This document shows, one piece after another, positions 8,058 through 16,681 of a stretch of 52,345 bases of DNA. Every line of letters starts with the position of its first letter. The first letter of the stretch is position 1. Location of the stretch: NCBI GenBank assembly GCA_949840345.1, contig CATKWX010000011.1:1-52345 (forward strand), read 5' to 3'. The stretch is from an uncultured Eubacteriales bacterium (lineage in GTDB: Bacteria > Bacillota > Clostridia > TANB77 > CAG-508). The position numbers were made by a program, and so were the translations under genes. The notes under the pieces were generated by a model. The model was not told where the DNA came from. It worked only from the letters and a program-made list of their open reading frames with translations, and did not search any database.

Positions 8058-8489
8058 ATGGAAAATGAAGAAATAAAGGAAACTACATTAGATGTAGTAG
8101 CAGAACAGAATCAAAATTCAGCAGATGAAATAAAAATAGCAGATGACGTTGTTGCAGTAATAGCAGGTGTTGCAGTATCAGAGGTTCCTGGAGTTGCAGG
8201 AATGGCAGGAGGATTTGCAGGAGGAATAACAGAGGTATTTAGTGGAAAGAAAAATTTAGCAAAAGGTATAAAAGTAGAAGTTGGGGAAAAAGAAACAAAA
8301 GTAGATGTTAATATAATAGTTGAATACGGAACAAGAATACCAGATGTAGCTTTTGCAATACAAAATAGAGTAAAAAAAGCAGTTGAATCAATGACAGGGT
8401 TAAAGGTTATCGCAGTTAATGTTCATGTACAAGGTGTAAGTACAACAAATACTGTTGCAGCAGAAAAAACAGATACAACTGAAGGCTAG
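8058..8489 (+). CDS. Asp23/Gls24 family envelope stress protein
   Basis: A 143-residue cytoplasmic protein of the Asp23/Gls24 family. The core from about residue 30 (VVAVIAGVAVSEVPGVAGMA, then GIKVEVGEKETKVDVNIIVEYG and VKKAVESMTGLKVIAVNVHV) is the family signature. In Staphylococcus, Asp23 is held at the membrane by AmaP and supports cell-envelope homeostasis; the next gene encodes that anchor. The ribosome-binding site AGGAGG lies at 8044-8049. The three genes asp23-amaP-DUF2273 form a likely operon with short gaps, continuing into nusB. Confidence 0.93.
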   Translation: MENEEIKETTLDVVAEQNQNSADEIKIADDVVAVIAGVAVSEVPGVAGMAGGFAGGITEVFSGKKNLAKGIKVEVGEKETKVDVNIIVEYGTRIPDVAFAIQNRVKKAVESMTGLKVIAVNVHVQGVSTTNTVAAEKTDTTEG

Positions 8490-8511
8490 AATGTCGAAAG
8501 GATGATAAAAA

Positions 8512-9114
8512 ATGAAATTTTTAGATAGATTAGCATTAGCAGTATTTTCAATAATAATATTTGTACTTGCTGTATTATTATGCTTATTAATGTTTGGATG
8601 GTTTGATGTAGAACTTGTAGAAAGTGCATTAAATTATTTAAAAACTAACGAAATTGCAACTAATATAACTATTGGGACATCGATAGTATTGTTATTACTT
8701 GCATTAAAGAGTATGTTTTTTGAATCATATTCAAAAGAAGAAGAACAATCAAGAGAAGGTATATTACTAGAAAACGATAATGGTAAATTATTAGTTTCAA
8801 GAGATACTTTAGAAAACTTGGCAACAAGTGTGGTAAAAACAAATAACAGCGTAGAAAATGTTGTTAGCCGAGTAATATTGGACAAAGATAAAAATCTTAT
8901 AATATTTATTAACTTACAAGTAAAACCTAATGCAATAATCAAAGAATTATCTTCGGGATTACAAGAAAAAATAAAACAAACAGTTAAAGATTCTTTAGGA
9001 CTAGAAGTAAAAGAAGTTAATATAAAAATAAAAAACATTACTAACGAAAAAAATGAGAAACAAGATGAAAAGGTAGCTACACCAAAAGTGACGATTGAAA
9101 AAGAAGTAAAATAG
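8512..9114 (+). CDS. amaP: Alkaline shock response membrane anchor protein AmaP
   Basis: A 200-residue protein with two N-terminal membrane segments (about residues 8-30 and 51-68). The cytoplasmic domain resembles Asp23 itself (VSRDTLENLATSVVKTNNSV, then NLIIFINLQVKPNAIIKELS). The charged tail is rich in Lys and Glu. In staphylococci AmaP tethers Asp23 to the membrane. Here it lies 22 bp after the Asp23 gene and 36 bp before a DUF2273 protein, the usual set. The exact downstream role is inferred from the family. Confidence 0.9.
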   Translation: MKFLDRLALAVFSIIIFVLAVLLCLLMFGWFDVELVESALNYLKTNEIATNITIGTSIVLLLLALKSMFFESYSKEEEQSREGILLENDNGKLLVSRDTLENLATSVVKTNNSVENVVSRVILDKDKNLIIFINLQVKPNAIIKELSSGLQEKIKQTVKDSLGLEVKEVNIKIKNITNEKNEKQDEKVATPKVTIEKEVK

Positions 9115-9150
9115 ATGTTTAAAATATAAAATAAAGGGGTTGCTTAAATA

Positions 9151-9354
9151 ATGAATGACTTTATAAACTTTTTTAATAAATATAAGGGTGCAATAATAGG
9201 AATTATAATTGCTGTTTTGCTATTAATATTTGAATTAGATAGAGTAATAATGGGAATTGTTATTATTCTAATATGTATGTTTGCAGGAAATTATGTACAA
9301 AGAAACAAACAAGATGTAAAAGAAAAATTAAAAAGATTTATAGATAGAATGTAG
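9151..9354 (+). CDS. DUF2273 family small membrane protein
   Basis: A 67-residue protein with two hydrophobic segments (about 13-29 and 31-47) and a basic tail ending LKRFIDRM. Size, topology and position directly after amaP match DUF2273, a small membrane protein that accompanies Asp23 and AmaP in Firmicutes. The biochemical role is unknown. It is 19 bp upstream of nusB. Confidence 0.88.
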   Translation: MNDFINFFNKYKGAIIGIIIAVLLLIFELDRVIMGIVIILICMFAGNYVQRNKQDVKEKLKRFIDRM

Positions 9355-9373
9355 TAATTCATTGGAGGAATGT

Positions 9374-9781
9374 ATGAATAGGTCTGAGGCAAGAGAGTTA
9401 GGTTTTAAATTTTTGTATCAAATTGAAGTACAGAAAGAATTAAACGAGGAACAAATAGAATTATTTTTTGATAATTATGAGATAACAGATAATAATGCTA
9501 TGGAATATATTAAAGATTTAGTAAATGGAATAGAAGATAAAAAACAAGAAATATCAGATGCAATTTCAAACAATTTAAAATCAGACTGGAAAATAGAAAG
9601 AATTTCAAAAATAAATTTAAGTTTACTAAAACTTGCTATATATGAAATAAAATATAAGCAGTTACCATACAAGGTTGTAATAAACGAAGTAGTGGAACTT
9701 GCAAAGAAATATGGAGAAGACACATCTCATTCCTTCATAAATGGAATTCTAGCCAGCGTCGTGAAAAATATGGAAGATTAA
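9374..9781 (+). CDS. nusB: Transcription antitermination protein NusB
   Basis: A 135-residue all-helical RNA-binding protein that pairs with NusE (S10) on boxA RNA to prevent early termination in rRNA operons. It starts [20 protein letters not shown] and has the late signature [20 protein letters not shown] followed by [10 protein letters not shown], both typical. The start is the ATG at 9374 after GGAGG (9364-9368); the TTG at 9362 lies before that site. The order asp23-nusB-xseA-xseB is common in Clostridia. A family E repeat begins at its stop codon. Confidence 0.94.
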   Translation: MNRSEARELGFKFLYQIEVQKELNEEQIELFFDNYEITDNNAMEYIKDLVNGIEDKKQEISDAISNNLKSDWKIERISKINLSLLKLAIYEIKYKQLPYKVVINEVVELAKKYGEDTSHSFINGILASVVKNMED

Positions 9782-9894
9782 AACCCTCAGTCACCTAAAG
9801 GTGACAGCTCCCTTAGGTAAGGGAGCCAAGGTGTTCCGAATAACCTTGCCCCCTTTACTTAAAGGGGGTGGCACGATAGTGCCGGGGGATTTTA
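9782..9894 (+). repeat. Four-hairpin intergenic repeat (family E), nusB-xseA
   Basis: Near-identical copy of 6845-6955, from CCCTCAGTCACC to GGGGGATTTT, with the same four hairpins. The short link between the two halves differs (GTGTTCCGAATAACC against GTCCTTCGAAGAATC). The gap before xseA continues with AT-rich sequence and its ribosome-binding site. Confidence 0.88.
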
Positions 9895-9939
9895 CATTGG
9901 GCAAAGAGCCAAAGGATTTTATAAACCAAAGGAGAATAA

Positions 9940-11133
9940 ATGAAACCAGAAGCAATATCTGTAACAGAATTAAATAAATATATAAAAGAAAAAGTAGCAA
10001 GTGATGAATATTTAAATAGTGTTTTTGTTAAAGGAGAAATATCAAATTTTAAGCACCATTATACAGGACATATGTATTTTACATTAAAAGACGAAAATTC
10101 ATTAATAAAATGTATAATGTTTAAAACATCAACTGCTACTTTAAACTTTGTTCCCAAAGATGGATTAAAGGTACAAGTTTTTGGTACTGTTGCCGTTTTT
10201 GAAAGAGATGGAGTATATCAAATATATTGTAAAGCAATGCAGGAAGACGGAGTTGGGTCTTTGCATAAAGCATATGAAGAATTAAAAGCGAGATTAGAAA
10301 AACAAGGATATTTTGATATAGCACATAAAAAGAAAATTCCATATATGCCAAAAACAATAGGAGTACTTACATCAAAAACAGGGTCAGTAATTAGAGATAT
10401 AATAAATGTTTCAACAAGAAGAAACCCAAATGTACATATTAGATTATTACCAGTTCCTGTTCAAGGAGAAGGAGCAGGAGAAAAAATTGCAGATGCAATA
10501 GATTATATGAATAAAAAGCAACTAGCAGATGTATTAATAATTGCAAGAGGTGGAGGCTCACTAGAAGACTTATGGCCATTTAATGAAGAAGTTGTTGCAA
10601 ATGCAATATATAATTCCGATATACCTATAATATCTGCAGTAGGTCACGAAACAGATTTTACAATAGCAGACTTTGTAGCGGACTTAAGAGCACCAACACC
10701 ATCAGCTGCAGCAGAACTTGCACAAGCAGATGTTTTTGAACTAAAACAAAGATTAGAAACATATAATAGAAGATATAAGGTAGCACTAAAAAAGAAAATA
10801 GAATATATGAAATTAAGATACGAAAAGTGTATGGCATCTAGAGCATTTAAAGAACCATATCAAAGTATAAATGAGCAATATATAAATTTAGACATACAAT
10901 TAAAAGCTTTGCAAAATAGTATAATGAATAAAATAAAAGATGCAAGAGCAATTTCTATGGAAACAATATCTAAATTAGATGCGCTAAGCCCGCTAAAAAC
11001 CTTAACAAGAGGATATTGTATAGCAGAACATAATAATAAAATAATAAAAAGTGTAAAAGATGTAAAGCAAAATGATCAAATAAAACTAAGATTTACAGAT
11101 GGCACCGTAAAGGCTAACATTTATCATTTGTAG
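9940..11133 (+). CDS. xseA: Exodeoxyribonuclease VII large subunit
   Basis: A 397-residue subunit of ExoVII, which degrades single-stranded DNA to short oligonucleotides. The N-terminal OB-fold (about 1-100) has VFVKGEISNFKHHYTGHMYF. The catalytic region has IGVLTSKTGSVIRDI, IIARGGGSLEDLWPFN and ISAVGHETDFTIADFVADLR, all family signatures. A long helical region (about 265-350) would form the arm that binds XseB, and the C-terminal strand ends DGTVKANIYHL. The TAG stop codon is part of a GTAGGG repeat that begins exactly there. The partner xseB is usually adjacent but here lies 714 bp downstream, beyond another gene. Confidence 0.96.
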   Translation: MKPEAISVTELNKYIKEKVASDEYLNSVFVKGEISNFKHHYTGHMYFTLKDENSLIKCIMFKTSTATLNFVPKDGLKVQVFGTVAVFERDGVYQIYCKAMQEDGVGSLHKAYEELKARLEKQGYFDIAHKKKIPYMPKTIGVLTSKTGSVIRDIINVSTRRNPNVHIRLLPVPVQGEGAGEKIADAIDYMNKKQLADVLIIARGGGSLEDLWPFNEEVVANAIYNSDIPIISAVGHETDFTIADFVADLRAPTPSAAAELAQADVFELKQRLETYNRRYKVALKKKIEYMKLRYEKCMASRAFKEPYQSINEQYINLDIQLKALQNSIMNKIKDARAISMETISKLDALSPLKTLTRGYCIAEHNNKIIKSVKDVKQNDQIKLRFTDGTVKANIYHL

Positions 11134-11311
11134 GGCGTAATCGGTTTGTAGGGAACAGACCAACGTCGTTCCGTCTTGGAAGGAATACCCAAACGGGAGA
11201 TTAGCTACGAAGCAAGTGCCGAATGAATAATGAATAGTGAATAATGAATAATTATTTGTAGGGGCGTAATCGGTAAGGAATACCCGTTAGGAATACCAAA
11301 TTACGCCCTAA
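11130..11311 (+). repeat. Nested palindromic repeats after xseA
   Basis: GTAGGGCGTAATCGG (from 11130) is interrupted by a GTAGGGAAC...CGTCGTTCCG repeat (11148-11173). The family D element AACGGGAGATTAGCTACGAA (11192), GAATAAT-type units and a second GTAGGGGCGTAATCGG...TTACGCCC palindrome (11259-11310) follow. No gene is seen in the 225 bp between coding regions. Confidence 0.75.
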
Positions 11312-11358
11312 CCCCAAAGGCATACCATAAAAATATTAATTTATAGGAGGAAAACAAA

Positions 11359-11814
11359 ATGAACAAAAAAATCATAATCACAATAATTGCAGTTATATTA
11401 ATAATTGTATTAGCAATAATTGTTGGAAAGAATTTAAGCAAAGGAGATACAGAGCCAGCAAATACAAATCCAGTTGACAATCCAACATCAACTCCACAAC
11501 CAGAAGATGTAACTCCAACACCAGAAACTGCAAGTCCAGAGCCAACAGAGACACCTTCAGCAGAACCAACACAAAAGCCAACACAAACGATAGATACTTC
11601 CAAAATGAATACAAAACAAAAGAAAGAATATGCTGAAAGTATTGCTAAAAGAGAATGGGAGAAATTAGGAGTAAATAAAAAAGTATATTATAGAAGTGAA
11701 GAAGTAGACGGAAATGGAGAATGTTTAGTTGCAGTAAGAGATGAAGCAACAACAAATGAATTGATTTGGTATAAGATAAATATAAAAACAGGAACTTGTG
11801 AAGTATTAAATTAA
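11359..11814 (+). CDS. Membrane-anchored protein with Pro/Thr-rich linker
   Basis: A 151-residue protein. Residues 4-23 form an uncleaved signal anchor (IIITIIAVILIIVLAIIVG). Residues 30-80 are a Pro/Thr/Glu-rich spacer typical of proteins crossing the cell wall. The C-terminal 60 residues (KKEYAESIAKREWEKLG to YKINIKTGTCEVLN) form a small domain resembling PepSY-like folds, but the similarity is weak. There is no lipobox. AGGAGG (11346-11351) precedes the ATG. Its position between xseA and xseB is unusual and suggests a later insertion. Function unknown. Confidence 0.75.
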   Translation: MNKKIIITIIAVILIIVLAIIVGKNLSKGDTEPANTNPVDNPTSTPQPEDVTPTPETASPEPTETPSAEPTQKPTQTIDTSKMNTKQKKEYAESIAKREWEKLGVNKKVYYRSEEVDGNGECLVAVRDEATTNELIWYKINIKTGTCEVLN

Positions 11815-11847
11815 ATTGAAAAACAAAACAAAATATAGGAGGAAAAG

Positions 11848-12075
11848 ATGGAAGAAGATTTAAACTTTGAAATAGCAATAAAAAATTTAGAGCAAATAGT
11901 GCAAGAATTAGAAAAGGGAGATCTAAATTTAGATGAATCTGTAAAAAAATTTGAAGTTGGAATGGCTCTATCTAAAAAATGCACAAAAATATTAGAAGAG
12001 GCAGAAAAGAAAATTACAATTTTAATTAAAGATGGAGAAAATGCTAAAGAAGAAAGTTTCGTGGCTACTGAATAG
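11848..12075 (+). CDS. xseB: Exodeoxyribonuclease VII small subunit
   Basis: A 75-residue helical protein. NFEIAIKNLEQIVQELEKGD, followed by LDESVKKFEVGM and KILEEAEKKI, is the full XseB signature. Several copies coat the arm of XseA in the active enzyme. AGGAGG lies 8 nt before the ATG. It is separated from xseA by an anchored surface protein and repeats, and followed 14 bp later by a PAP2-like gene. Confidence 0.94.
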   Translation: MEEDLNFEIAIKNLEQIVQELEKGDLNLDESVKKFEVGMALSKKCTKILEEAEKKITILIKDGENAKEESFVATE

Positions 12076-12089
12076 AAAGGATTTTACTT

Positions 12090-12530
12090 ATGAATGTTTT
12101 TGAGGAAATATTTACAAACAAATATATATGTATACCGATACTTTTATGGTTCTTTATACAACTATTTAAGGTAATGTGGGACTTAATAAAGGACCACAAG
12201 TTTGACTTTAAGAGAATATTAGGAGCAGGAGGAATGCCAAGTTCACATTCAGCAGTTGTATGTTCACTAGCTGTATTAATAGGAAAAGATTACGGTTTTT
12301 CAAGTGCAACTTTTGCACTTGCACTAATTTTTGCAGCAGTAGTAATGTATGATGCATGTGGAGTACGACGTGCAGCTGGAAAGCAAGCAAAGTTACTAAA
12401 TAAAATAATATCAACACCAGGTTTAACAGGAGTTCAAGTACAAGAAAGATTAGTAGAAGTATTAGGACACACACCAGTTCAGGTAGTTGTGGGAGCACTA
12501 ATTGGAATTATCGCAGGAGCAATACTATAA
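12090..12530 (+). CDS. Divergent PAP2 family protein (DUF212)
   Basis: A 146-residue membrane protein. GAGGMPSSHSAVVCSLAVLI and YDACGVRRAAGKQAK, then LGHTPVQVVVGALIG, are the conserved blocks of the divergent PAP2/DUF212 family, related to acid phosphatase and vanadium haloperoxidase enzymes. About four hydrophobic segments are seen. The PSSHS and GHTPxQV motifs correspond to phosphatase motifs. The substrate is unknown; an undecaprenyl or lipid phosphate is plausible but unproven. Its TAA stop overlaps the start of a family D repeat. Confidence 0.9.
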   Translation: MNVFEEIFTNKYICIPILLWFFIQLFKVMWDLIKDHKFDFKRILGAGGMPSSHSAVVCSLAVLIGKDYGFSSATFALALIFAAVVMYDACGVRRAAGKQAKLLNKIISTPGLTGVQVQERLVEVLGHTPVQVVVGALIGIIAGAIL

Positions 12531-12584
12531 ACGGGAGATTAGCTACGATGTAATTGCCGAGTGAATAGTGAATAATGAATAATA
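12529..12584 (+). repeat. Family D repeat upstream of fhs
   Basis: AACGGGAGATTAGCTACGAT followed by GTGAATAGTGAATAATGAAT-type units. The frame of fhs is open into this repeat (ATG at 12575), but the AAGGAG site at 12593-12598 marks the true start at 12608. Confidence 0.8.
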
Positions 12585-12607
12585 ACATGATAAAGGAGAT
12601 AGAAATT

Positions 12608-14269
12608 ATGGAAGATATAGAAATAGCAAGAAGTGTAAAATTAAAAAACATAACAGAAATAACAGATAAGATGGGGATTGATGAAAAATATGTTGAACAA
12701 TATGGAAAATACAAAGCAAAAATTTCAAACAACATATTAAAAGAAATTGAAAGTAAAGAAAATGGAAAGTTAGTATTAGTTACATCAATAAATCCGACCC
12801 CATTAGGAGAAGGAAAAACAACAATATCAATAGGACTAGCAGACGGATTAACAAAAATAGGTAAAAGATCTATAATAGCGTTAAGGGAGCCATCTTTAGG
12901 ACCAGTATTTGGAATAAAAGGTGGAGCAACAGGAGGTGGATATGCTCAAATTGCTCCAATGGAAGAAATAAATTTACACTTCACAGGAGATATACATGCT
13001 ATAACATCAGCAAATAATTTATTATCTGCTTTAATAGATAATCATATCTTTTTTGGAAACGAATTAGGCTTTAAAGAAATTATATGGAAAAGATGTGTTG
13101 ACTTAAATGATAGAGCTTTAAGAAAGATTCAAATAGGTTTATCAGGAGAGAAAAATTTAGTTCCTAGAGAAGATGGATTCGATATAACAGTTGCATCTGA
13201 AATAATGGCAATATTCTGTTTAGCTACAGATTTAAATGATTTAAGAACAAGAATTGGAAATATAATAATTGGATACAATGAAAAAAATGAACCTATAAGA
13301 GCAAAGGACTTGAAAGCAGAAGGTGCAATGACAGCCCTATTAAAAGATGCATTTAATCCAAATGTTGTACAAACATTAGAGGGAACACCTGCAATAGTTC
13401 ATGGTGGACCATTTGCAAATATTGCACATGGCTGTAACAGTGTAATAGCAACAAAAATAGCAATGAAATTATCTGACTACACAATTACAGAAGCTGGATT
13501 TGGAGCAGATTTAGGAGCAGAGAAGTTCCTAGATATTAAGTCTAGAAACTTACCTAAGAAACCAGATGCAGTAGTATGTGTAGCAACAATAAAAGCATTA
13601 AAATATCATGGCGGAATGGATATAGCAGACATAGCAAATGAAGGATTAGAATATCTAGAAAGAGGAGTACATAACTTATTAAAACATATAGACAATATAA
13701 AAAATAAATTTGGATTAAATGTAATAGTTGCAATAAATAAATTTAATCAAGATACAGAAAAGGAAATAGAATTTTTACAAAACAAATTAAAAGAGAAAGG
13801 TGTAAACTTAAGTCTAGTTGAAGCTTGGGGCAAAGGTGGAGCTGGAGCAACAGATTTAGCAGAGAAAATAGTAGATTTATGCAATACTCCAAATAACTTT
13901 AACTATATATATGATTTAAGTGACAGTATACAAGAAAAAATAGAAAAAATAACTTCTAAACTTTATGGTGCAGAAGGAGTAGAATACACAGAGGAAAGTT
14001 TAGCACAAATAAAAAGAATTGAAAGTTTAGGATATAAAAACTTACCAGTATGTATAGCAAAAACACAATATTCTTTTTCAGATGATCCTAAAAACTTAGA
14101 ATGTAATGATCCATTTAAAATACATGTAAAAAATGTTATATTAAAATCAGGGGCAGGATTTGTTGTAGTTTTAACTGGAAACGTATTTACAATGCCAGGA
14201 TTACCAAAAGTTCCAGCATCAGAAAAAATAGATGTGGATGAGTCTGGCAACATAGTAGGAATATTCTAA
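12608..14269 (+). CDS. fhs: Formate--tetrahydrofolate ligase
   Basis: A 553-residue enzyme that makes 10-formyl-THF from formate, THF and ATP. It is abundant in Clostridia, including acetogens and purine fermenters. The nucleotide-binding region reads INPTPLGEGKTTISIGLADG, and EPSLGPVFGIKGGATGGGYA and QIAPMEEINLHFTGD follow; all are family signatures. The length matches the usual 556. The ATG at 12608 has AAGGAG 9 nt upstream; the ATG at 12575 falls inside a repeat. The 10-formyl-THF product is the substrate of Fmt at 6981. No other Wood-Ljungdahl genes are in the window, so acetogenesis cannot be claimed. Confidence 0.97.
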   Translation: MEDIEIARSVKLKNITEITDKMGIDEKYVEQYGKYKAKISNNILKEIESKENGKLVLVTSINPTPLGEGKTTISIGLADGLTKIGKRSIIALREPSLGPVFGIKGGATGGGYAQIAPMEEINLHFTGDIHAITSANNLLSALIDNHIFFGNELGFKEIIWKRCVDLNDRALRKIQIGLSGEKNLVPREDGFDITVASEIMAIFCLATDLNDLRTRIGNIIIGYNEKNEPIRAKDLKAEGAMTALLKDAFNPNVVQTLEGTPAIVHGGPFANIAHGCNSVIATKIAMKLSDYTITEAGFGADLGAEKFLDIKSRNLPKKPDAVVCVATIKALKYHGGMDIADIANEGLEYLERGVHNLLKHIDNIKNKFGLNVIVAINKFNQDTEKEIEFLQNKLKEKGVNLSLVEAWGKGGAGATDLAEKIVDLCNTPNNFNYIYDLSDSIQEKIEKITSKLYGAEGVEYTEESLAQIKRIESLGYKNLPVCIAKTQYSFSDDPKNLECNDPFKIHVKNVILKSGAGFVVVLTGNVFTMPGLPKVPASEKIDVDESGNIVGIF

Positions 14270-14512
14270 CTCGCTTTTCGAGAGTTAAGAGATAATAGTG
14301 AATAGCGAAGAACGTAATAAGATTTAAGGGTATAAGCTAATAGTGAGTTTATACTCTTAACTTTTAACTATTCACTATTAATTTTTCACTTCAGAGAAAT
14401 ATCCAAATATTGTAGGGGTTGCATGGTATGCAACCCTTTCTTCGAAAGCATACATAAACAAAATCAATAAATAACCTACCAAAAAATGTATAATATTTTT
14501 TACAAAAAAATG
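14270..14512 (+). repeat. Hairpin and repeat block between fhs and the surface-protein gene
   Basis: It contains TAACTCG...CGAGAGTTA after the fhs stop, then TTAAGGGTATAA...TTTATACTCTTAA ending in CTTTT (possible terminator, 14321-14364). An inverted GAATAGT/ACTATTC pair follows. GTAGGGGTTGCATGGTATGC (14413 on) is a palindrome that recurs at 41265 as GTAGGGGTCGCATGGTATGC. No gene is seen. Confidence 0.65.
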
Positions 14513-14541
14513 TTGAAAAATAGATATAGATAATATACAAT
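14513..14541 (+). promoter_or_regulatory. Predicted promoter of the surface-protein gene
   Basis: TTGAAA (14513-14518), 17-nt spacer, TACAAT (14536-14541), about 64 bp before the ATG at 14605. Confidence 0.5.
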
Positions 14542-14604
14542 AAAAATATACTATGTACAAACGTACTACATATATACCTATATTTCCGTAATGGGAGGAA
14601 ACAA

Positions 14605-16599
14605 ATGAAAAAACATAAAATAAACTATAAATTAATAATTGCAATAGTTGTAATATTAATACTATTACTTTTAGTATTATTTGCAAAAGGAGTAATAAAA
14701 ATAAACAACAAAAACACAATAAATCTAGCCGAAAATCCAGAAAATGAATTAATATCTAATGAACCTAACCCACCACAATTATCAGCAGGAATGATACCAG
14801 TAAAATGGGATGGAACAAACTGGATAATAACTACAGCAAACGATAAAGAATGGTACGATTATTCCAAAGGCAAACCAGCCTACATAATGCTAAATGATGG
14901 AGATTACCAAAGTGAATTAATTAGAGATATGACTGGAAAGGAACTTGCTGAAAATGCTGTAGGGGTCGGCGTCCCTGATGACCCGTCTAAACGTGGCACA
15001 ATATTTATATGGATACCACGTTTTGCATATAAAGATAGTGGAGAAATAGGATATATAAAAGAAGGAGTACAATTAGGTGAAGACTGGTATGTACCAGAAG
15101 TGTTTATATATAGAGTATCAGATAATACAAAAGCGGATTTTTCTTTATCAGGAGTATGGTTAGAAAAAGATGTAGATATAGACTATGCAAATGAAATAAC
15201 TAAAATGAACCAAGAAGGAAGCATATATGGATTTCTTGCAAATACAAAAGCAAAACAGATAGGTTCAGGAGATAGATACGAAATTCAGCAATATACAAAA
15301 GTAGTAGGTGATTTAAATATAACTGAAATAACCAATCTAAATAGAATAGTACTACAAATAATAAATGATAATAAATATGAACCAATAAAAGCAAGCATAA
15401 CCCATAATACAGTAGAACAAAGATTAGAAATACGAGTAACATATACAGCAAATGGAATACGAGAAATACTAGATGAATACGGAAACCAAATGGATTTAAC
15501 AGAAGAAAACGGAATAATATATACAGATACAAGTAATATAACATTAGCAAAAGGAACATATAAATTTACAGTAGTAGACAACAAAGGAAACAAAAAAGAA
15601 TTAAGCGCAGCACCAACAGTAAATAGTTTATTCAAAGTAGCATACATAAATGGAACAGACAATATGGATAATACTAACACCTACACAAAAACACAAGAAA
15701 CAAAAACAACTGCAGAAAATACATTAATAAATCAATTAAAAGCAGCAGATTCATCTAAAACATATAGTAGAGCAATAACTGATTCGAACAAAGCAATAAC
15801 AGCAATAACGCAAATAGGACGTACTGCAGAAGATGAACAATTGTATTTGTATGGTAAGTATAAAGCTAATTCAACTACTACATATTCATGGATTGCAGGT
15901 ACTGCAGAAACAGTTAGTTGGACTAAAGATTCTCATAGTACTTGGGGAATTAAGAGTGTAAAAACTGATTCTTCAACTGGTAAAGTGAGCTTTGAAGATA
16001 CCACTACTTTAAGCTCAAATTCTACGTTGTATTCAACTGGTTCAAGTTTATCTAACGTGGACTGGGGTAAGACTAAAACAGGAGTTGGATATTATAAGTG
16101 GTCTAATTATTCTCAATATAAGCAAACAATAAATAGAACATATTACCGTTGTGAGAAAAAAACCACATACTCACGAGAAACTTTGAACTCAAACGTAATA
16201 GCACGAGACGGAGCATATACAATAGGTTCGTCTACAAAAGTTCATAGTGATGGATACTGGTATGTAAGAAATAGTTTGGCACCAAAATACACACTACAAA
16301 AATACGACCAAAATCTAAACTTACAAAGTACATATGACGTAGATACAAAAATTCTAACAACAGAGCCAATAGACATATCAAATAGAGAAAACAACAAAGT
16401 AAAATTAACACTAAATACAACTGGCGCAAATTACAAAACATACATATCAAACGACAACACAAACTGGCAAGAAGTAACAGATATAACATCAGGAACACCA
16501 AAAGAACTAAATGTAGATGGATGGGATAATCTATACATAAAAATAGAAACAAACACAAGCAGAATAAACAACATAGATGTAGCATTTTACAAGGATTAA
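14605..16599 (+). CDS. Large membrane-anchored surface protein (WIPRFAYK type), paralog 1
   Basis: A 664-residue protein with an N-terminal signal anchor (about residues 9-28) and an otherwise extracellular body. The N-terminal domain has GMIPVKWDGTNWIITTAND and TIFIWIPRFAYK, a motif common in surface and pilin-like proteins of gut Clostridia. Ig-like strands follow (YTDTSNITLAKGTYKFTVVD), then a central domain and a C-terminal domain starting near YTLQKYDQNLNLQSTYDV. A paralog lies at 41682-43733. The two are closely similar at both ends but differ completely between about residues 415 and 545. Residues 119-127 (VGVGVPDDP) are encoded by a palindromic repeat. The ribosome-binding site is GGGAGG. 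Function unknown; adhesion or surface display is an inference. Confidence 0.82.
   Translation: MKKHKINYKLIIAIVVILILLLLVLFAKGVIKINNKNTINLAENPENELISNEPNPPQLSAGMIPVKWDGTNWIITTANDKEWYDYSKGKPAYIMLNDGDYQSELIRDMTGKELAENAVGVGVPDDPSKRGTIFIWIPRFAYKDSGEIGYIKEGVQLGEDWYVPEVFIYRVSDNTKADFSLSGVWLEKDVDIDYANEITKMNQEGSIYGFLANTKAKQIGSGDRYEIQQYTKVVGDLNITEITNLNRIVLQIINDNKYEPIKASITHNTVEQRLEIRVTYTANGIREILDEYGNQMDLTEENGIIYTDTSNITLAKGTYKFTVVDNKGNKKELSAAPTVNSLFKVAYINGTDNMDNTNTYTKTQETKTTAENTLINQLKAADSSKTYSRAITDSNKAITAITQIGRTAEDEQLYLYGKYKANSTTTYSWIAGTAETVSWTKDSHSTWGIKSVKTDSSTGKVSFEDTTTLSSNSTLYSTGSSLSNVDWGKTKTGVGYYKWSNYSQYKQTINRTYYRCEKKTTYSRETLNSNVIARDGAYTIGSSTKVHSDGYWYVRNSLAPKYTLQKYDQNLNLQSTYDVDTKILTTEPIDISNRENNKVKLTLNTTGANYKTYISNDNTNWQEVTDITSGTPKELNVDGWDNLYIKIETNTSRINNIDVAFYKD
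14959..14985 (+). repeat. In-frame palindromic repeat (family B) inside the surface-protein gene
   Basis: GTAGGGGTCGGCGTCC followed by TGATGACCCG, a copy of the intergenic family B repeat (39268, 41498, 50244). It is read in frame as VGVGVPDDP. Its GC content is far above the surrounding gene. Confidence 0.85.
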
Positions 16600-16623
16600 A
16601 ACTCGAAAATTAAAATTTTGCAT

Positions 16624-16680
16624 AAAATAACCACCTTTGGAAAAAATAAATTAAACTTATTTTTTAAAGGTGGTTTTATT
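16624..16680 (+). terminator. Long hairpin whose 3' arm carries the ribosome-binding site of the next gene
   Basis: AACCACCTTT (16629-16638) pairs with AAAGGTGGTT (16666-16675). Inside, AAAAAATAA (16641-16649) pairs with TTATTTTTT (16657-16665): 19 bp with a 2-nt bulge and a 7-nt loop. A T-rich tail follows. AAAGGTGG is also the only ribosome-binding site for the ATG at 16682. Confidence 0.8.
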
Positions 16681-16681
16681 T

